Assembly (NCBI GenBank): GCA_051275515.1
Contig: JBNMOT010000003.1
Span: forward strand, 7,362-71,361
Reading direction: 5' to 3'
Length of the DNA stretch: 64,000 bases
From: Oleispira sp051275515
Lineage (GTDB): Bacteria > Pseudomonadota > Gammaproteobacteria > Pseudomonadales > Oceanobacteraceae
Below the pieces are notes generated by a model, which saw only the letters and a program-made list of their open reading frames with translations, did not search any database and had not been told where the DNA came from. The position numbers were made by a program, and so were the translations under genes. How positions within the stretch are numbered: the first letter of the stretch is position 1; the number at the start of each line of letters is the position of its first letter. Positions 37,286-46,754 of this stretch are shown in pieces.

Positions 37286-38455
37286 TTATAAACTGTCTTT
37301 ATCGAACAACGCACGGGTAAAGTCATTGGCGTTGAATGGACGTAAATCATTAATACCCTCACCGATGCCAATAAAACGCACAGGCAGACCCAGTTGTTTA
37401 GCCAACGCGAAAATGACACCCCCTTTCGCAGTGCCATCTAGCTTGGTCAACGTTAGGCCCGTGACGCCCACGGATTTCTGAAAATGAACCGCTTGATTAA
37501 TCGCATTTTGACCGGTGCCCGCATCCAAGACCAACATCACTTCGTGGGGCGCGTCAGGATCAATTTTCTTCATCACACGCACGACTTTTTCCAATTCGCC
37601 CATAAGATTATCTTTCGTATGCAATCGACCTGCGGTATCTGCGATTAGAATATCGGTGCCACGGGCTGTTGCGGCTTCAAGTGCATCATAAAGGACCGAA
37701 GCACTGTCTGCGCCCGTATGCTGAGCAATAACAGGAACATCATTACGATCGCCCCATACTTGCAGCTGCTCTACTGCAGCAGCACGGAAAGTATCTCCCG
37801 CCGCCAACATAACGGATTTGCCTTTGGCTTGAAATTGTTTGGCCAATTTACCAATCGTAGTGGTTTTACCCACACCATTAATACCCACCATCAAGATCAC
37901 ATAAGGCTTGTTACTCCCGGTATCAATCACCAACGGCTGTTCGCACGGCGCTAAGATATCTTGTAATTCTTTAATCAAGGCTTCAAACAAGGCCTCTGAA
38001 TCGGTTAGCTCTTTACGGCCAACGCGCTCGGTCAGCTTCGCCATAATTTCACGAGTGGCTTCGACACCGACGTCGGCCATCACTAGCTGAGTTTCTAAAT
38101 CTTCCAGCAGGTCGTCATCAATTTCTTTTTTACCCAAAAGAAGGTGGGCAACGCCATCACTAAAACCAGAGCGCGTTTTGCTTAGCCCAGTGGCTAAACG
38201 ACTGAAGATACCTTTTTTTGTCTCAGCAGAGGCCGAAGCTTGATCCGCGGTATCTTGAAAAAACACCGTATCGTCACTGGCTGGAATGCCCGCTTTTCTA
38301 GTGCTTTGTGCCCGAGCATCGACCGCTGTTTTACTGCTACTATCATGACCCTCAGCATCGTTTAAATCTGTCTCTACAACTGTATTATTAGTTGTTGCAG
38401 CCGCTTTTTGACTATCGTCGGCGGGTTTCTTCTTACGTTTAAAAGTATCAAACAT
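37286..38455 (-). CDS. ftsY: signal recognition particle receptor FtsY
   Basis: FtsY docks ribosome-SRP complexes to the membrane. An acidic, low-complexity N-terminal A domain of about 85 residues precedes the NG domain. The G1 loop is VGINGVGKTTTIGKLAKQF, then DTFRAAAVEQLQVW, DTAGRLHTKDNLMGEL and LTKLDGTAKGG, with GIGEGINDLRPF at the C-terminus. Length 389 is normal. It diverges from the 340-residue unknown gene and is followed by ftsE-ftsX. Confidence 0.97.
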   Translation of the reverse strand: MFDTFKRKKKPADDSQKAAATTNNTVVETDLNDAEGHDSSSKTAVDARAQSTRKAGIPASDDTVFFQDTADQASASAETKKGIFSRLATGLSKTRSGFSDGVAHLLLGKKEIDDDLLEDLETQLVMADVGVEATREIMAKLTERVGRKELTDSEALFEALIKELQDILAPCEQPLVIDTGSNKPYVILMVGINGVGKTTTIGKLAKQFQAKGKSVMLAAGDTFRAAAVEQLQVWGDRNDVPVIAQHTGADSASVLYDALEAATARGTDILIADTAGRLHTKDNLMGELEKVVRVMKKIDPDAPHEVMLVLDAGTGQNAINQAVHFQKSVGVTGLTLTKLDGTAKGGVIFALAKQLGLPVRFIGIGEGINDLRPFNANDFTRALFDKDSL

Positions 38456-38545
38456 CGCGGGTTCTCGAATCTATCGCTCGAATAAGATTTAGTTGCGGTC
38501 TATCCTACCACCTATCGTCTGTTGTGAATAATACAAGGAAGCATA

Positions 38546-39568
38546 ATGAACCTGCGTTTTAGTCGTTCATCCCTCAATTTAATTATTTTTGCCTGCATTA
38601 TCTTAATTGGCTGGGCCAGTATTGATGCGAATATTGATAAGCTGCGCTCTGAAGGCTCGCTAACAACAGAAGCCATAGACTTGCCTGCACTGAGTGAATT
38701 GCATCACCAAAGCTGGTCGAGCCACGAAGGCATTCAGATTTTTTGGCAGACCCGACTCGATACTGATTTTCAAATACGCGTCCGCGGGCAATTGCCTGAT
38801 CAAGGAAACCTGGAAACGACTATTGATAATCATGTAATAGCGTCAGGTTTCATCAGCTGGCAACAAGATCATTGGCAGTGGGATATCAATATGGGTGACG
38901 ACTTTGAATTAGGTTTAAAGAAACTCAGCCAACACATCAATGATTTTCCTTCACCCTTAAAAGGTCAGCCCGCGACGATTATTTTACAAGGCCCCTGGAG
39001 TGCAGGTATCGCTCGCCTTATCAGTGCTCGTCTTATTAAAAGCCTAACGTTGAAGCCATTAAACTCGTTTGCTGACAGCTCAACGATGAATAGAGCAGAG
39101 TTGAATAAAACAGAGATTGCCCCTGCCGAACTGTATCTCTGTCCTTGGCAACCCGTTAGTGCCCAATACTGGTTACAGGATCAACTGAGCAGCGCTCACC
39201 AGAGCCGCCCGAATATCGACGCTAAACAATGGTTAATTTCCCCATGGCCTAAGCTTCCCCCTATCAGCGAACAATCATTACGCATTTGGAAGCAAACTTT
39301 TGTGCAGCAATGGCAATTAAAGTGGCAAAACCCCGCAACTCAATTCGACATACTCTCCGACCTCGCATACTATCGCCTGCCTCAAAACTACCTATTAGAA
39401 GGTTATTGGGGCATTAATACATTAGATGTAGATCAGTTAGGCAAGTATTTGAGCCAATGCCAGATACAAGAATCGATATTAGAACCCGTATTAGAACCCG
39501 TATTAGAATCAGAACCCGCAGAACACTCAGGTAGCATCACCCATGGCGAAAAAGAAAAGCAGCAGTAA
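38546..39568 (+). CDS. membrane-anchored protein of unknown function
   Basis: I do not recognise this 340-residue protein. It has one N-terminal hydrophobic segment at residues 10-25 (LNLIIFACIILIGWAS), so it is probably anchored with a periplasmic body. The body is Trp- and Gln-rich with no Cys beyond scattered residues and no HxxEH zinc motif. In pseudomonads the slot between ftsY and rsmD carries M16 zinc peptidase-like genes; this could be a far diverged inactive relative (weak inference). The C-terminal tail has short tandem repeats (LEPVLEPVLESEP) encoded by repeats of TTAGAACCCGTA. It overlaps rsmD by 26 bases. Confidence 0.7.
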   Translation: MNLRFSRSSLNLIIFACIILIGWASIDANIDKLRSEGSLTTEAIDLPALSELHHQSWSSHEGIQIFWQTRLDTDFQIRVRGQLPDQGNLETTIDNHVIASGFISWQQDHWQWDINMGDDFELGLKKLSQHINDFPSPLKGQPATIILQGPWSAGIARLISARLIKSLTLKPLNSFADSSTMNRAELNKTEIAPAELYLCPWQPVSAQYWLQDQLSSAHQSRPNIDAKQWLISPWPKLPPISEQSLRIWKQTFVQQWQLKWQNPATQFDILSDLAYYRLPQNYLLEGYWGINTLDVDQLGKYLSQCQIQESILEPVLEPVLESEPAEHSGSITHGEKEKQQ

Positions 39569-40139
39569 TAAAACCAGTTTACGTAGAGGCACTCAGCAAC
39601 TGCGTATTATTGGTGGTGATTGGCGCTCGCGTCGTATTCAATTTGCTGATGCGCCTGGCTTACGCCCCACTATGGACAAGGTGCGCGAGACCGTTTTTAA
39701 CTGGCTGCAATGGGATATCGAAGGAAAACGGATTCTTGACTGCTTTGCGGGCAGTGGCGCTCTTGGTTACGAAGCCCTTAGCCGAGGCGCGAAAGAGGTT
39801 ACCTTCTTAGAATTTAATGCCAGTGCCGTGCGTTGCATTCGTGAATCACTAGAATCGCTCAAGGCTAACAATGCGCAAGTGCATCAAACAGACGCGATTG
39901 TATGGTTAGCGCAACATAGCCAGTTAGAGCAATTCGAGGTGATTTTTCTTGATCCGCCATTCGGCCGTGATTTGCTAAAACCTGCGGTAGACATTATCGC
40001 AGAAAAAGCCCAACTAGGCTGTTTGGTGTATGTCGAAGTAGAAGCCAATGCCGACCTATCTTGCATTCCAGCCAACTGGCTAGAAACAAAACGTAAAGAT
40101 GCAAAAGAATTTAGTTTTATGGTGTTTGAGGTGGAATAA
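39543..40139 (+). CDS. rsmD: 16S rRNA (guanine-966-N2) methyltransferase RsmD
   Basis: RsmD methylates G966 of 16S rRNA. LRIIGGDWRSRRIQF at the N-terminus, LRPTMDKVRETVFNWL, the SAM site LDCFAGSGALGYEALSRGA and catalytic motif FLDPPFGRDLL are all present. Length 198 is standard. The start lies within the end of the upstream gene and is followed by a Lys/Ser-rich leader (AKKKSSSNKTSLRRG), so translation is probably coupled. It converges on the phosphatase gene. Confidence 0.95.
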   Translation: MAKKKSSSNKTSLRRGTQQLRIIGGDWRSRRIQFADAPGLRPTMDKVRETVFNWLQWDIEGKRILDCFAGSGALGYEALSRGAKEVTFLEFNASAVRCIRESLESLKANNAQVHQTDAIVWLAQHSQLEQFEVIFLDPPFGRDLLKPAVDIIAEKAQLGCLVYVEVEANADLSCIPANWLETKRKDAKEFSFMVFEVE

Positions 40140-40170
40140 CCCACCTCACCTCAATACCACCCTTTTACAT

Positions 40171-41832
40171 TTAGAATCGTGGCTGCGACACCTCACCGTC
40201 TTCAAATAAACGACTGCTGCCATCACGTACTTCAACCGTTTTTATTTTATCATCACTTTCAACACCCGATTGCTCAGCCGTATCAATATCAGCCGCATAA
40301 TAATACTCAGCTTGCGTACGCTCTCGGGTTACATCCATCAAGATAAAACCACGACTCGACAGCTCGGTATATTTAATATGTGGATTCGCGATCGGTAATA
40401 CTCCAGACAATAATGCGTCCGACTCGGGTGGAAAACCTGGGGAAGTAATACTGGTCGTGACAAATTCAGCCGCCAAGGGTTCATCCAATAACCCGCTGGT
40501 TACAAGCGCACTGCTTTTATACACTTCACTGGCCCAGCTACTGTGGATATCACCGGTAAGGACAACCGTATTTTTAATTTTTTTGTCTTCAATAAACGTT
40601 AGAATTTCTTCACGCTCAGAAGGGTATCCATCCCATTGATCCATATTGACGGCAATCAAAGGACTAAAGTCATTGGTAGGAACGTCGGGCAATAAGCGCT
40701 GGATTTCCAATACCTGAAGCTGTGCAATCATCACTTGCTGACCCACAAACTTCCACAAACCTTGTGACACATCCAACTCGTTTTTAAACCAGTCTTTTTG
40801 CTTCTGGCCCATCAAATCTCGTTGTTCAGTACGGGCAGGATCAAGAGGATTTTCCAGCTGCTGTTCACGGCCTTCTAAACGCGTATCCAGCATCATGAAA
40901 TCTGCTAAATCACCAAATTGGAAAGCACGATAAATACTGTCTTTGCTTGGCGTGGGTGGACGAATCGGTAACCACTCAAAGTAGGCTTGAACGGCCTCTT
41001 GTTTGCGAGTCAACCAATCGCCTTCTCCTTCATCTTCATTATGGTTAAGCGCGCCATCTTTATAAGAGTTATCACACGTTTCGTGATCATCCCAAACGGT
41101 TATAAAGGCATGCTGTGCATGGGCCGCTTGCAGATCAACATCCAAACGATATTGCGCGTAACGACTGCGGTAATCATCAAGAGTAACGGTTTCATGCGGT
41201 GGCACGACTAACCGTTCTGGGTTATCACCGTATTCGTCTTGCCCGTATTCATAAATATAATCCCCGAGGTGCAAAACAAAATCGAGATCGCTGCGATTCG
41301 CAATCATTCGATACACTGAAAAATAACCATGAGGGTAGCTGCTGCAAGAACACACTGCAAAACGAAGACGATCAGTAGGAACGCCTGGAGATGGCAAAGT
41401 ACGAGCACGCCCGATACCCGATTCAGAATCGGCCGATTGAAAGCGGTACCAATAACGTCGATCAGCCGATAGCCCTATGCCATCAAATTTTATCGTATAG
41501 TCACTATCGCTGTCCGTCGTCAAAAATTCTGACAGCACTAATTTTTCAAAGGCAGGATCTTCAGCAATTTCACACAGTACAGTGATACTATCAAGATACC
41601 CTGTTGGCGGAGTTGCACGAGTCCAAAAAATAATGCGATCGTCAAGGGGATCGCCACACGCGACGCCATGTAAAAACTCAACCCCTGGGGTTAATGGTGA
41701 CACTAACGGCGTGGTTGACGACATAGCATCGTCAGCATTTCTCGATTTACTTGATGTTCCACCACACGCAGTCAAAATTGGAATACTAAAGCTGGCGGCG
41801 GTAAGAGCTTTTATAAAATGTCGGCGATCCAT
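40171..41832 (-). CDS. PhoD-family alkaline phosphatase, Tat lipoprotein
   Basis: This secreted metallophosphatase of the PhoD family has a twin-arginine signal: MDRRHFIKALTAASF, ending at a lipobox-like LTAC. I start at ATG 41832, which places RR at residues 3-4; an upstream ATG adds four residues. Family blocks are GVACGDPLDDRIIFWTRA, LHLGDYIYEYG, VWDDHETCDNSYKDGA and VVLTGDIHSSWA (Fe/Ca site). Length about 550 is typical. No Pho box was found upstream, so phosphate control is unsupported. Confidence 0.9.
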   Translation of the reverse strand: MDRRHFIKALTAASFSIPILTACGGTSSKSRNADDAMSSTTPLVSPLTPGVEFLHGVACGDPLDDRIIFWTRATPPTGYLDSITVLCEIAEDPAFEKLVLSEFLTTDSDSDYTIKFDGIGLSADRRYWYRFQSADSESGIGRARTLPSPGVPTDRLRFAVCSCSSYPHGYFSVYRMIANRSDLDFVLHLGDYIYEYGQDEYGDNPERLVVPPHETVTLDDYRSRYAQYRLDVDLQAAHAQHAFITVWDDHETCDNSYKDGALNHNEDEGEGDWLTRKQEAVQAYFEWLPIRPPTPSKDSIYRAFQFGDLADFMMLDTRLEGREQQLENPLDPARTEQRDLMGQKQKDWFKNELDVSQGLWKFVGQQVMIAQLQVLEIQRLLPDVPTNDFSPLIAVNMDQWDGYPSEREEILTFIEDKKIKNTVVLTGDIHSSWASEVYKSSALVTSGLLDEPLAAEFVTTSITSPGFPPESDALLSGVLPIANPHIKYTELSSRGFILMDVTRERTQAEYYYAADIDTAEQSGVESDDKIKTVEVRDGSSRLFEDGEVSQPRF

Positions 41833-41844
41833 AGAAATACTCAC

Positions 41845-42176
41845 AATAAAGGCGTGCTGAAGAAGAGAAGAACATAGTTGATACGACTGCTGCTGATGTT
41901 TAACAGCAAATAGTCGTGCCTATGACTATCTCATGAGGGTATAGCAACCAGACTAAATCCATATAGGCACAAAAAAGCTACACTAAACGAGAGTTCAATT
42001 ATACCGCTATAAGAATAAAATAGTGAAAGGGGGATGGGGAAAAGCCCATTCTTTACCTATTACTGAAGTTGTTGTAACAAACAGCCACGTAACAGAGCAC
42101 ATAGAGCGCTAACTATCTAAGAAAAGAGCATAATATTAGGCAATATTAGCTTAACAAGTGTATTAATAAATCTAAG
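41845..42176. other. intergenic region without a gene
   Basis: This 332-base stretch between two minus-strand genes holds no credible ORF. One nested hairpin is visible near 41884-41916 (CGACT...AGTCG enclosing GCTG...CAGC). I see no promoter, Pho box or repeat that I can support. Confidence 0.5.
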
Positions 42177-42827
42177 CTATAACCAATCTGGCTTTGGAAT
42201 AAAGGCTGCTTGCATGGTTTCTACACGCTCGCGATACTCATCACTCAGATACGGGCGTTCTAATTGGAAAACTTGGTAAATCCCCCCCTTCAGCATCTCT
42301 AAGGTAATACTTTCGTATTTATCGGCCAGTAAATTGCACTGCAAGAACGAAAACCAGCTTGTGACTACAATCCAGGTGTTCAATGCTAAGCCTTCTAGAT
42401 CCCTATCATCTAGCACAATAATATTAGCATTACGCAGGCCTTGATAAATACCTTCGGTATTTTTTTGGCAACGACGGAAAAAATCACGATACCGAGAATG
42501 CAGACGCTCTTCTACCAACAATAAATGCTCCATGTCTCGGTGAATGAAACGATATTCCCACAAACCCTGAAAGACCTTTTGCAAATAATTAAGCTTGTCC
42601 TCTACGGTGAGCTCGCGACCTGGTGGCAGCTCTAAGTTTGCATCCACTCGTTTTTCATAACTGAGAAAGAGTTCATAAATAATTTCTTGTTTATTTTTGA
42701 AATGGTAATAGAGATTACCCGGAGACATGCCTAGATGTGCTGAGATATGATTGGTCGTTACCTTCCGCTCGCCTTGTTGATTAAACAGTTCTAAGGCAGC
42801 AGCGAGAATTCGGTCACGAGTTTTCAT
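42177..42827 (-). CDS. TetR-family transcriptional regulator
   Basis: This 216-residue regulator has a standard TetR helix-turn-helix (AALELFNQQGERKVTTNHIS, then HLGMSPGNLYYHFKNKQEII). The ligand domain is diverged. It is divergent from the aldehyde dehydrogenase/GMC operon across 151 bases containing an inverted repeat inside the operon promoter, so it is probably the local repressor. The effector is likely an alcohol, aldehyde or fatty acyl compound (inference from the neighbours). Confidence 0.9.
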   Translation of the reverse strand: MKTRDRILAAALELFNQQGERKVTTNHISAHLGMSPGNLYYHFKNKQEIIYELFLSYEKRVDANLELPPGRELTVEDKLNYLQKVFQGLWEYRFIHRDMEHLLLVEERLHSRYRDFFRRCQKNTEGIYQGLRNANIIVLDDRDLEGLALNTWIVVTSWFSFLQCNLLADKYESITLEMLKGGIYQVFQLERPYLSDEYRERVETMQAAFIPKPDWL

Positions 42828-42907
42828 TTTTGTTTAAACACCCTTTTATTATGTCTTAATTATATACACTGTATTGTAAAGCTTAGTGCCAATTACATCA
42901 GTAGCTA

Positions 42908-42936
42908 TTGACAGTTTAGAGTAATCACTCTAATAA
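42908..42936 (+). promoter_or_regulatory. promoter with embedded operator palindrome for the alcohol-oxidation operon
   Basis: TTGACA (42908-42913) is followed after 17 bases by TAATAA (42931-42936). The spacer contains a perfect inverted repeat, TTAGAGT (42916-42922), AATC, ACTCTAA (42927-42933). A repressor bound there would block RNA polymerase. The divergent TetR protein is the obvious candidate. Confidence 0.65.
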
Positions 42937-42978
42937 TACTCGTACAATAATTAATAGCATTCCCTTCGGAGGCCCAAT

Positions 42979-44421
42979 ATGGTTGCCAATACCGCACAAG
43001 TCACGTCTTTAGATACCGACATTATTCGATTAAAAGAACTTTTTAGTCGTCAAAAAAGTGCTTATGGTAAAACACCTATGCCAACAGCAGAACAGCGTAT
43101 TGGCCACCTGAAAGCCCTAAAAAATGTCACTATCAAATACCAAGACCAATTAGCGGCAGCGGTAAACGAAGATTTTAGCTGTCGTTCAAAAGATGAAACC
43201 TTGCTCGCTGAGATTCTGACCAGTGTTGAAGGCATCAATATGGCAATCAAGAATACTCGCAAGTGGATGAAGCCCAGTAAGCGAGGTGTCGGCATGTTGT
43301 TCGCTCCCGCTAAAAACGAAGTCCGTTTTCAACCATTAGGGGTTGTGGGTATTATCGTTCCTTGGAACTACCCTATTTTCTTAGCCATTGGCCCTCTAGT
43401 GGCGGCATTGTCTGCGGGTAATCGCGCGATGATTAAGATGTCGGAATTTACGCCGAATCTTAATAAAGTATTTAAGGTGATGATTGCGGAAATATTCGAA
43501 GAAAATCTCGTGTGCGTAATTGAAGGTGAGGCCGATGCGGCGATCGCCTTCACCGAACAGCCTTTCGACCACATTTTGTTTACGGGTTCAACGGCAGTCG
43601 GCCGTTTCGTTATGGCGGCGGCCGCAAAGAACCTGACACCAGTAACCCTAGAATTGGGTGGAAAATCTCCTGCCATCGTTTCTAACAATGTTCCCATGAA
43701 AGATGCGGCTGAAAGAATCTGTTTTGGTAAATCAATGAACGCAGGCCAAACATGCGTCGCGCCTGATTACATACTGGTACCTAAAGCGAAAGAAGAAGAA
43801 TTCATTGAGGCTTACATCGCGGCCTTTTCCAAGATGTACCCCACCCTTAAAGACAACGATGACTACACCTCGATCGTCAACGATCGTCAGTATCAGCGTC
43901 TGTCTAACTGGATTCAAGATGCTAAAGATAAGGGTGCGAAACTCACCGAAATTAACCCTGCCCAAGAAGATCTTTCTGCAGGGCGCAAACTTGCTCCTGT
44001 GATCGTGCAGAACATGAACGACGATATGACCATCGCCGAAGAAGAACTGTTTGGGCCTATCTTGCCGATTATTACCTACGATGCGATGGATGAAGCCATT
44101 GCACATATTAATGATCGTCCACGTCCTTTAGCCTTGTATTTCTTTGGTTATGACAAAAATGAACAGAACCACGTATTAGACAATACCCATTCTGGTGGCG
44201 TATGCGTTAACGATACCTTGATGCACCTTGCCCAAGAAGACATGCCGTTTGGGGGTGTGGGTGATTCGGGTATGGGGCATTACCACGGTAAAGAAGGGTT
44301 TATTACTTTCTCGAAAGCCAAAGCCGTTCACCGTAAAGGTCGCTTCTCAACAGGCAACCTAGCATACCCTCCTTACGACAACTCCATTCGTAAGATGATT
44401 TATACCTTTTTTATTCGTTAA
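42979..44421 (+). CDS. aldehyde dehydrogenase (coniferyl-aldehyde dehydrogenase-like)
   Basis: This NAD(P)-dependent aldehyde dehydrogenase oxidises aldehydes to acids. PWNYPIFLAIGPLVAALSAG and FTGSTAVGRFVM bind the cofactor, the general base Glu is in VTLELGGKSPAIV and the catalytic Cys in MNAGQTCVAPDYILVP. At 480 residues with a C-terminal SNYPPYDNSIRKM-type hydrophobic end, it resembles class 3/coniferyl-aldehyde enzymes used for long-chain aldehydes. GGAGG lies before ATG. It leads an operon with a Tat small subunit and a GMC alcohol oxidase, suggesting alcohol to acid oxidation. Confidence 0.92.
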   Translation: MVANTAQVTSLDTDIIRLKELFSRQKSAYGKTPMPTAEQRIGHLKALKNVTIKYQDQLAAAVNEDFSCRSKDETLLAEILTSVEGINMAIKNTRKWMKPSKRGVGMLFAPAKNEVRFQPLGVVGIIVPWNYPIFLAIGPLVAALSAGNRAMIKMSEFTPNLNKVFKVMIAEIFEENLVCVIEGEADAAIAFTEQPFDHILFTGSTAVGRFVMAAAAKNLTPVTLELGGKSPAIVSNNVPMKDAAERICFGKSMNAGQTCVAPDYILVPKAKEEEFIEAYIAAFSKMYPTLKDNDDYTSIVNDRQYQRLSNWIQDAKDKGAKLTEINPAQEDLSAGRKLAPVIVQNMNDDMTIAEEELFGPILPIITYDAMDEAIAHINDRPRPLALYFFGYDKNEQNHVLDNTHSGGVCVNDTLMHLAQEDMPFGGVGDSGMGHYHGKEGFITFSKAKAVHRKGRFSTGNLAYPPYDNSIRKMIYTFFIR

Positions 44422-44463
44422 TCCATTTTGTCCGACTAACGATTTATTGATTCAGAGTGCTAG

Positions 44464-45084
44464 ATGATGACATCATTTGAAAAAACACTGCCCACAACTC
44501 GCCGCGGCTTTTTACAGCTTGGGCTGATGGGCACCACAACACTTGCCTTAGGCGGTGCCGTTGCATCACTAACAGGGTGTTCGTCTGCGTTAGAACAGAA
44601 TTCCGAGTATAAATTTCTACAAGCCAATGATAGAGAGTTTCTTTCCGCTCTCGTGCCTGTCGTTTTAAGCAAAGGCTTCCCGGGTGAATTGAGCCATGAT
44701 GTGGCAATGAAGCGCGTATTATTAGCCCTAGATGATTTAATTTATACCTTGCAGTATCACAATCGCAATCAAATGCGTCAGTTATTTGATGCCATGTCCG
44801 TGCCCGCAATTCGTATTCTAGCGGGGGCTCCTTGGGCTTCGTGGAAAGATATGTCAGAAAAAGAAGTCAACGATTTCTTAATCAGTTGGCGTGATAGCAT
44901 TATCCCACCCAAGCGCAATGGTTATGTCGGCATGAGTAAATTGATCGGCATGTGCTGGTACGCTCAACCGGAGGCGTTTGCCATTATTGGCTACCCAGGT
45001 CCACCAACCAAAACCCCTACACCTGTTGCTAACCAAACCAGCACCACACCTAATACCAGCTCGATGTCTGTGGAGAATAGCTAA
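44464..45084 (+). CDS. Tat-exported small subunit of a GMC dehydrogenase
   Basis: This 206-residue protein has a twin-arginine signal (TTRRGFLQLGLMG) followed by a hydrophobic stretch and a lipobox-like SLTGC. The body resembles gluconate 2-dehydrogenase subunit 3-type small subunits. In characterised FAD glucose dehydrogenases such a subunit carries the signal-less GMC flavoprotein through Tat as a hitchhiker. Here the GMC gene overlaps directly (TAATG). The C-terminus ends in a Pro/Thr-rich tail (PGPPTKTPTPVANQTS). The assignment rests on the signal and the partner gene. Confidence 0.8.
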   Translation: MMTSFEKTLPTTRRGFLQLGLMGTTTLALGGAVASLTGCSSALEQNSEYKFLQANDREFLSALVPVVLSKGFPGELSHDVAMKRVLLALDDLIYTLQYHNRNQMRQLFDAMSVPAIRILAGAPWASWKDMSEKEVNDFLISWRDSIIPPKRNGYVGMSKLIGMCWYAQPEAFAIIGYPGPPTKTPTPVANQTSTTPNTSSMSVENS

Positions 45085-46709
45085 TGGCTAACAAAGTTTA
45101 TGAAGAAGTCCGCGGTATTACTGACCCTATTTTAGAAGGCATCAGTAATGGCTGGATAACGCTCAATGCGGGGGATTATACCGAGCACGCCACCTTAGAA
45201 GCCGATGTTGCCATTATTGGCACGGGCGCAGGGGGTGGCACGACCGCTGAGATTCTGGCTAAAGCAGGATTGAACGTTATTTTGATTGAAGAAGGGCCGT
45301 TAAAAAGCTCCAACGATTTCAACATGGACGAACGCCAAGCGTATAAAGATTTGTACCAAGAAAATGCCGGCCGCATGAATAAAGACGGCAGTATGTCGAT
45401 TCTGCAAGGTCGCTGTGTGGGGGGAACAACCGTTATTAACTGGACGTCCAGCTTCCGCACCCCAGAGCCAACGCTGCAGTATTGGGCGGATAATTTTGAT
45501 ACGAAGGGCGCGTCTAAAGAAGAGATGGCCCCTTGGTTCGATAAAATGGAAGAGCGTTTAAATATCTCGCTGTGGGCACTTCCGGCTAACGAAAACAATG
45601 CCGTATTAAGTCGGGGCGCGGATGAATTAGGCGTCCCTTGGCAGATTATTCCTCGTAACGTTAAAGGCTGCTGGGACTTGGGTTTTTGCGGAATGGGCTG
45701 CCCAACCAACGCGAAGCAATCGATGCTTGTGACGACCATCCCAAGCGCAATGGATGACGGTAGCCAGCTGTTGTATAGCGCGCGCGCCGAACGCCTGATC
45801 ATGGACAATGACAAAGTCACCGGCATTGAGGTGACTGCGCTGGATAAAAGTTATCGTCCAACGGGTGTAAAGCTAACGGTTAAGGCGACCACCGTTGTAT
45901 TAGCCGCTGGCGGCATCAATGGTCCCGCGATGATGTTGCGCTCAGGTGCTCCTGATCCGAAGGGCCTTATCGGCAAGCGTACTTTTCTCCACCCGACATC
46001 GTTCTCGTTTGCGTCATTTGAACAAGACATTAATGCGTATTACGGTGCACCGCAGTCGCTTTATTCCGATCATTTCCAGTGGGACAGCGTCAGCGGTCCG
46101 GTCGGTTACAAGCTGGAAGTACCCCCACTGCATCCTGGATTAACATCTGTGTTGTTGATGGGACATGGGGAAGAACAGTTTGAAGAGCTTAATAAGCTGC
46201 CAAATCTAAACTCTATGATTTCCTTATTACGCGATGGTTTTGACGATGATAGCGAAGGTGGCTCTATCGAATTAGCGAGTGACGGCTCTGCGATCGTCGA
46301 TTACCCGATTAACGATTATCTTTGGGAAGGCGTGAAACGCAGCCACTTAACGATGTCTGAACTGCAATTCGCCGCTGGGGCAAAAGCGGTTCGACCTGCG
46401 CATACTGAAGCGAAATGGGAAACGTCTTGGGAAGATTCCAAAGCCGCGATCAATAAGCTTTCTTATTCTGCAAGCCGTGCCTTAGTGGGCAGTGCTCACG
46501 TGATGGGTGGCATGACGATGGGTGAAAATCTAGATCGTTGTGTGGTTGATAGTAATGGTAAATATCATTACCTCGACAACTTATACGTCATTGATGGTTC
46601 AGTGTTTCCAACCAGTATTGGTGCCAACCCGCAGCTGTCCATTTATGGCATGGCGTGCAAGCAGGCCACTAAGTTGGCTGAAAAGTTAACGGGTAAAACA
46701 CTCGCATAA
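45084..46709 (+). CDS. GMC-family FAD oxidoreductase (long-chain alcohol dehydrogenase candidate)
   Basis: This 541-residue flavoenzyme oxidises alcohols. The dinucleotide site is ADVAIIGTGAGGGTTAEILA, then LIEEGP; GRCVGGTTVINWTSSFR and CWDLGFCGMGCPTNAKQSML (a Cys-rich block of this subfamily) follow. The C-terminal GMC catalytic region is SAHVMGGMTMG and VIDGSVFPTSIGANPQLS with His and Asn in place. It has no signal peptide of its own, consistent with export as cargo of the small subunit upstream. No cytochrome subunit gene follows, unlike three-subunit dehydrogenases, so its electron acceptor is unclear. Confidence 0.9.
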   Translation: MANKVYEEVRGITDPILEGISNGWITLNAGDYTEHATLEADVAIIGTGAGGGTTAEILAKAGLNVILIEEGPLKSSNDFNMDERQAYKDLYQENAGRMNKDGSMSILQGRCVGGTTVINWTSSFRTPEPTLQYWADNFDTKGASKEEMAPWFDKMEERLNISLWALPANENNAVLSRGADELGVPWQIIPRNVKGCWDLGFCGMGCPTNAKQSMLVTTIPSAMDDGSQLLYSARAERLIMDNDKVTGIEVTALDKSYRPTGVKLTVKATTVVLAAGGINGPAMMLRSGAPDPKGLIGKRTFLHPTSFSFASFEQDINAYYGAPQSLYSDHFQWDSVSGPVGYKLEVPPLHPGLTSVLLMGHGEEQFEELNKLPNLNSMISLLRDGFDDDSEGGSIELASDGSAIVDYPINDYLWEGVKRSHLTMSELQFAAGAKAVRPAHTEAKWETSWEDSKAAINKLSYSASRALVGSAHVMGGMTMGENLDRCVVDSNGKYHYLDNLYVIDGSVFPTSIGANPQLSIYGMACKQATKLAEKLTGKTLA

Positions 46710-46716
46710 CCCTCTT

Positions 46717-46754
46717 AAAAAGCGCGTGAGTTCAATAGAACTTACGCGCTTTTT
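46717..46754 (+). terminator. terminator of the alcohol-oxidation operon
   Basis: AAAAAGCGCGTGAGTTC (46717-46733) pairs with GAACTTACGCGCTTTTT (46738-46754) across AATA, with one wobble. It is a strong, probably bidirectional terminator and separates the operon from the cassette region. Confidence 0.9.

Noticed and set aside
41845..42176. Pho box for the PhoD-type phosphatase
   Set aside because: No tandem CTGTCAT-like repeats were found.
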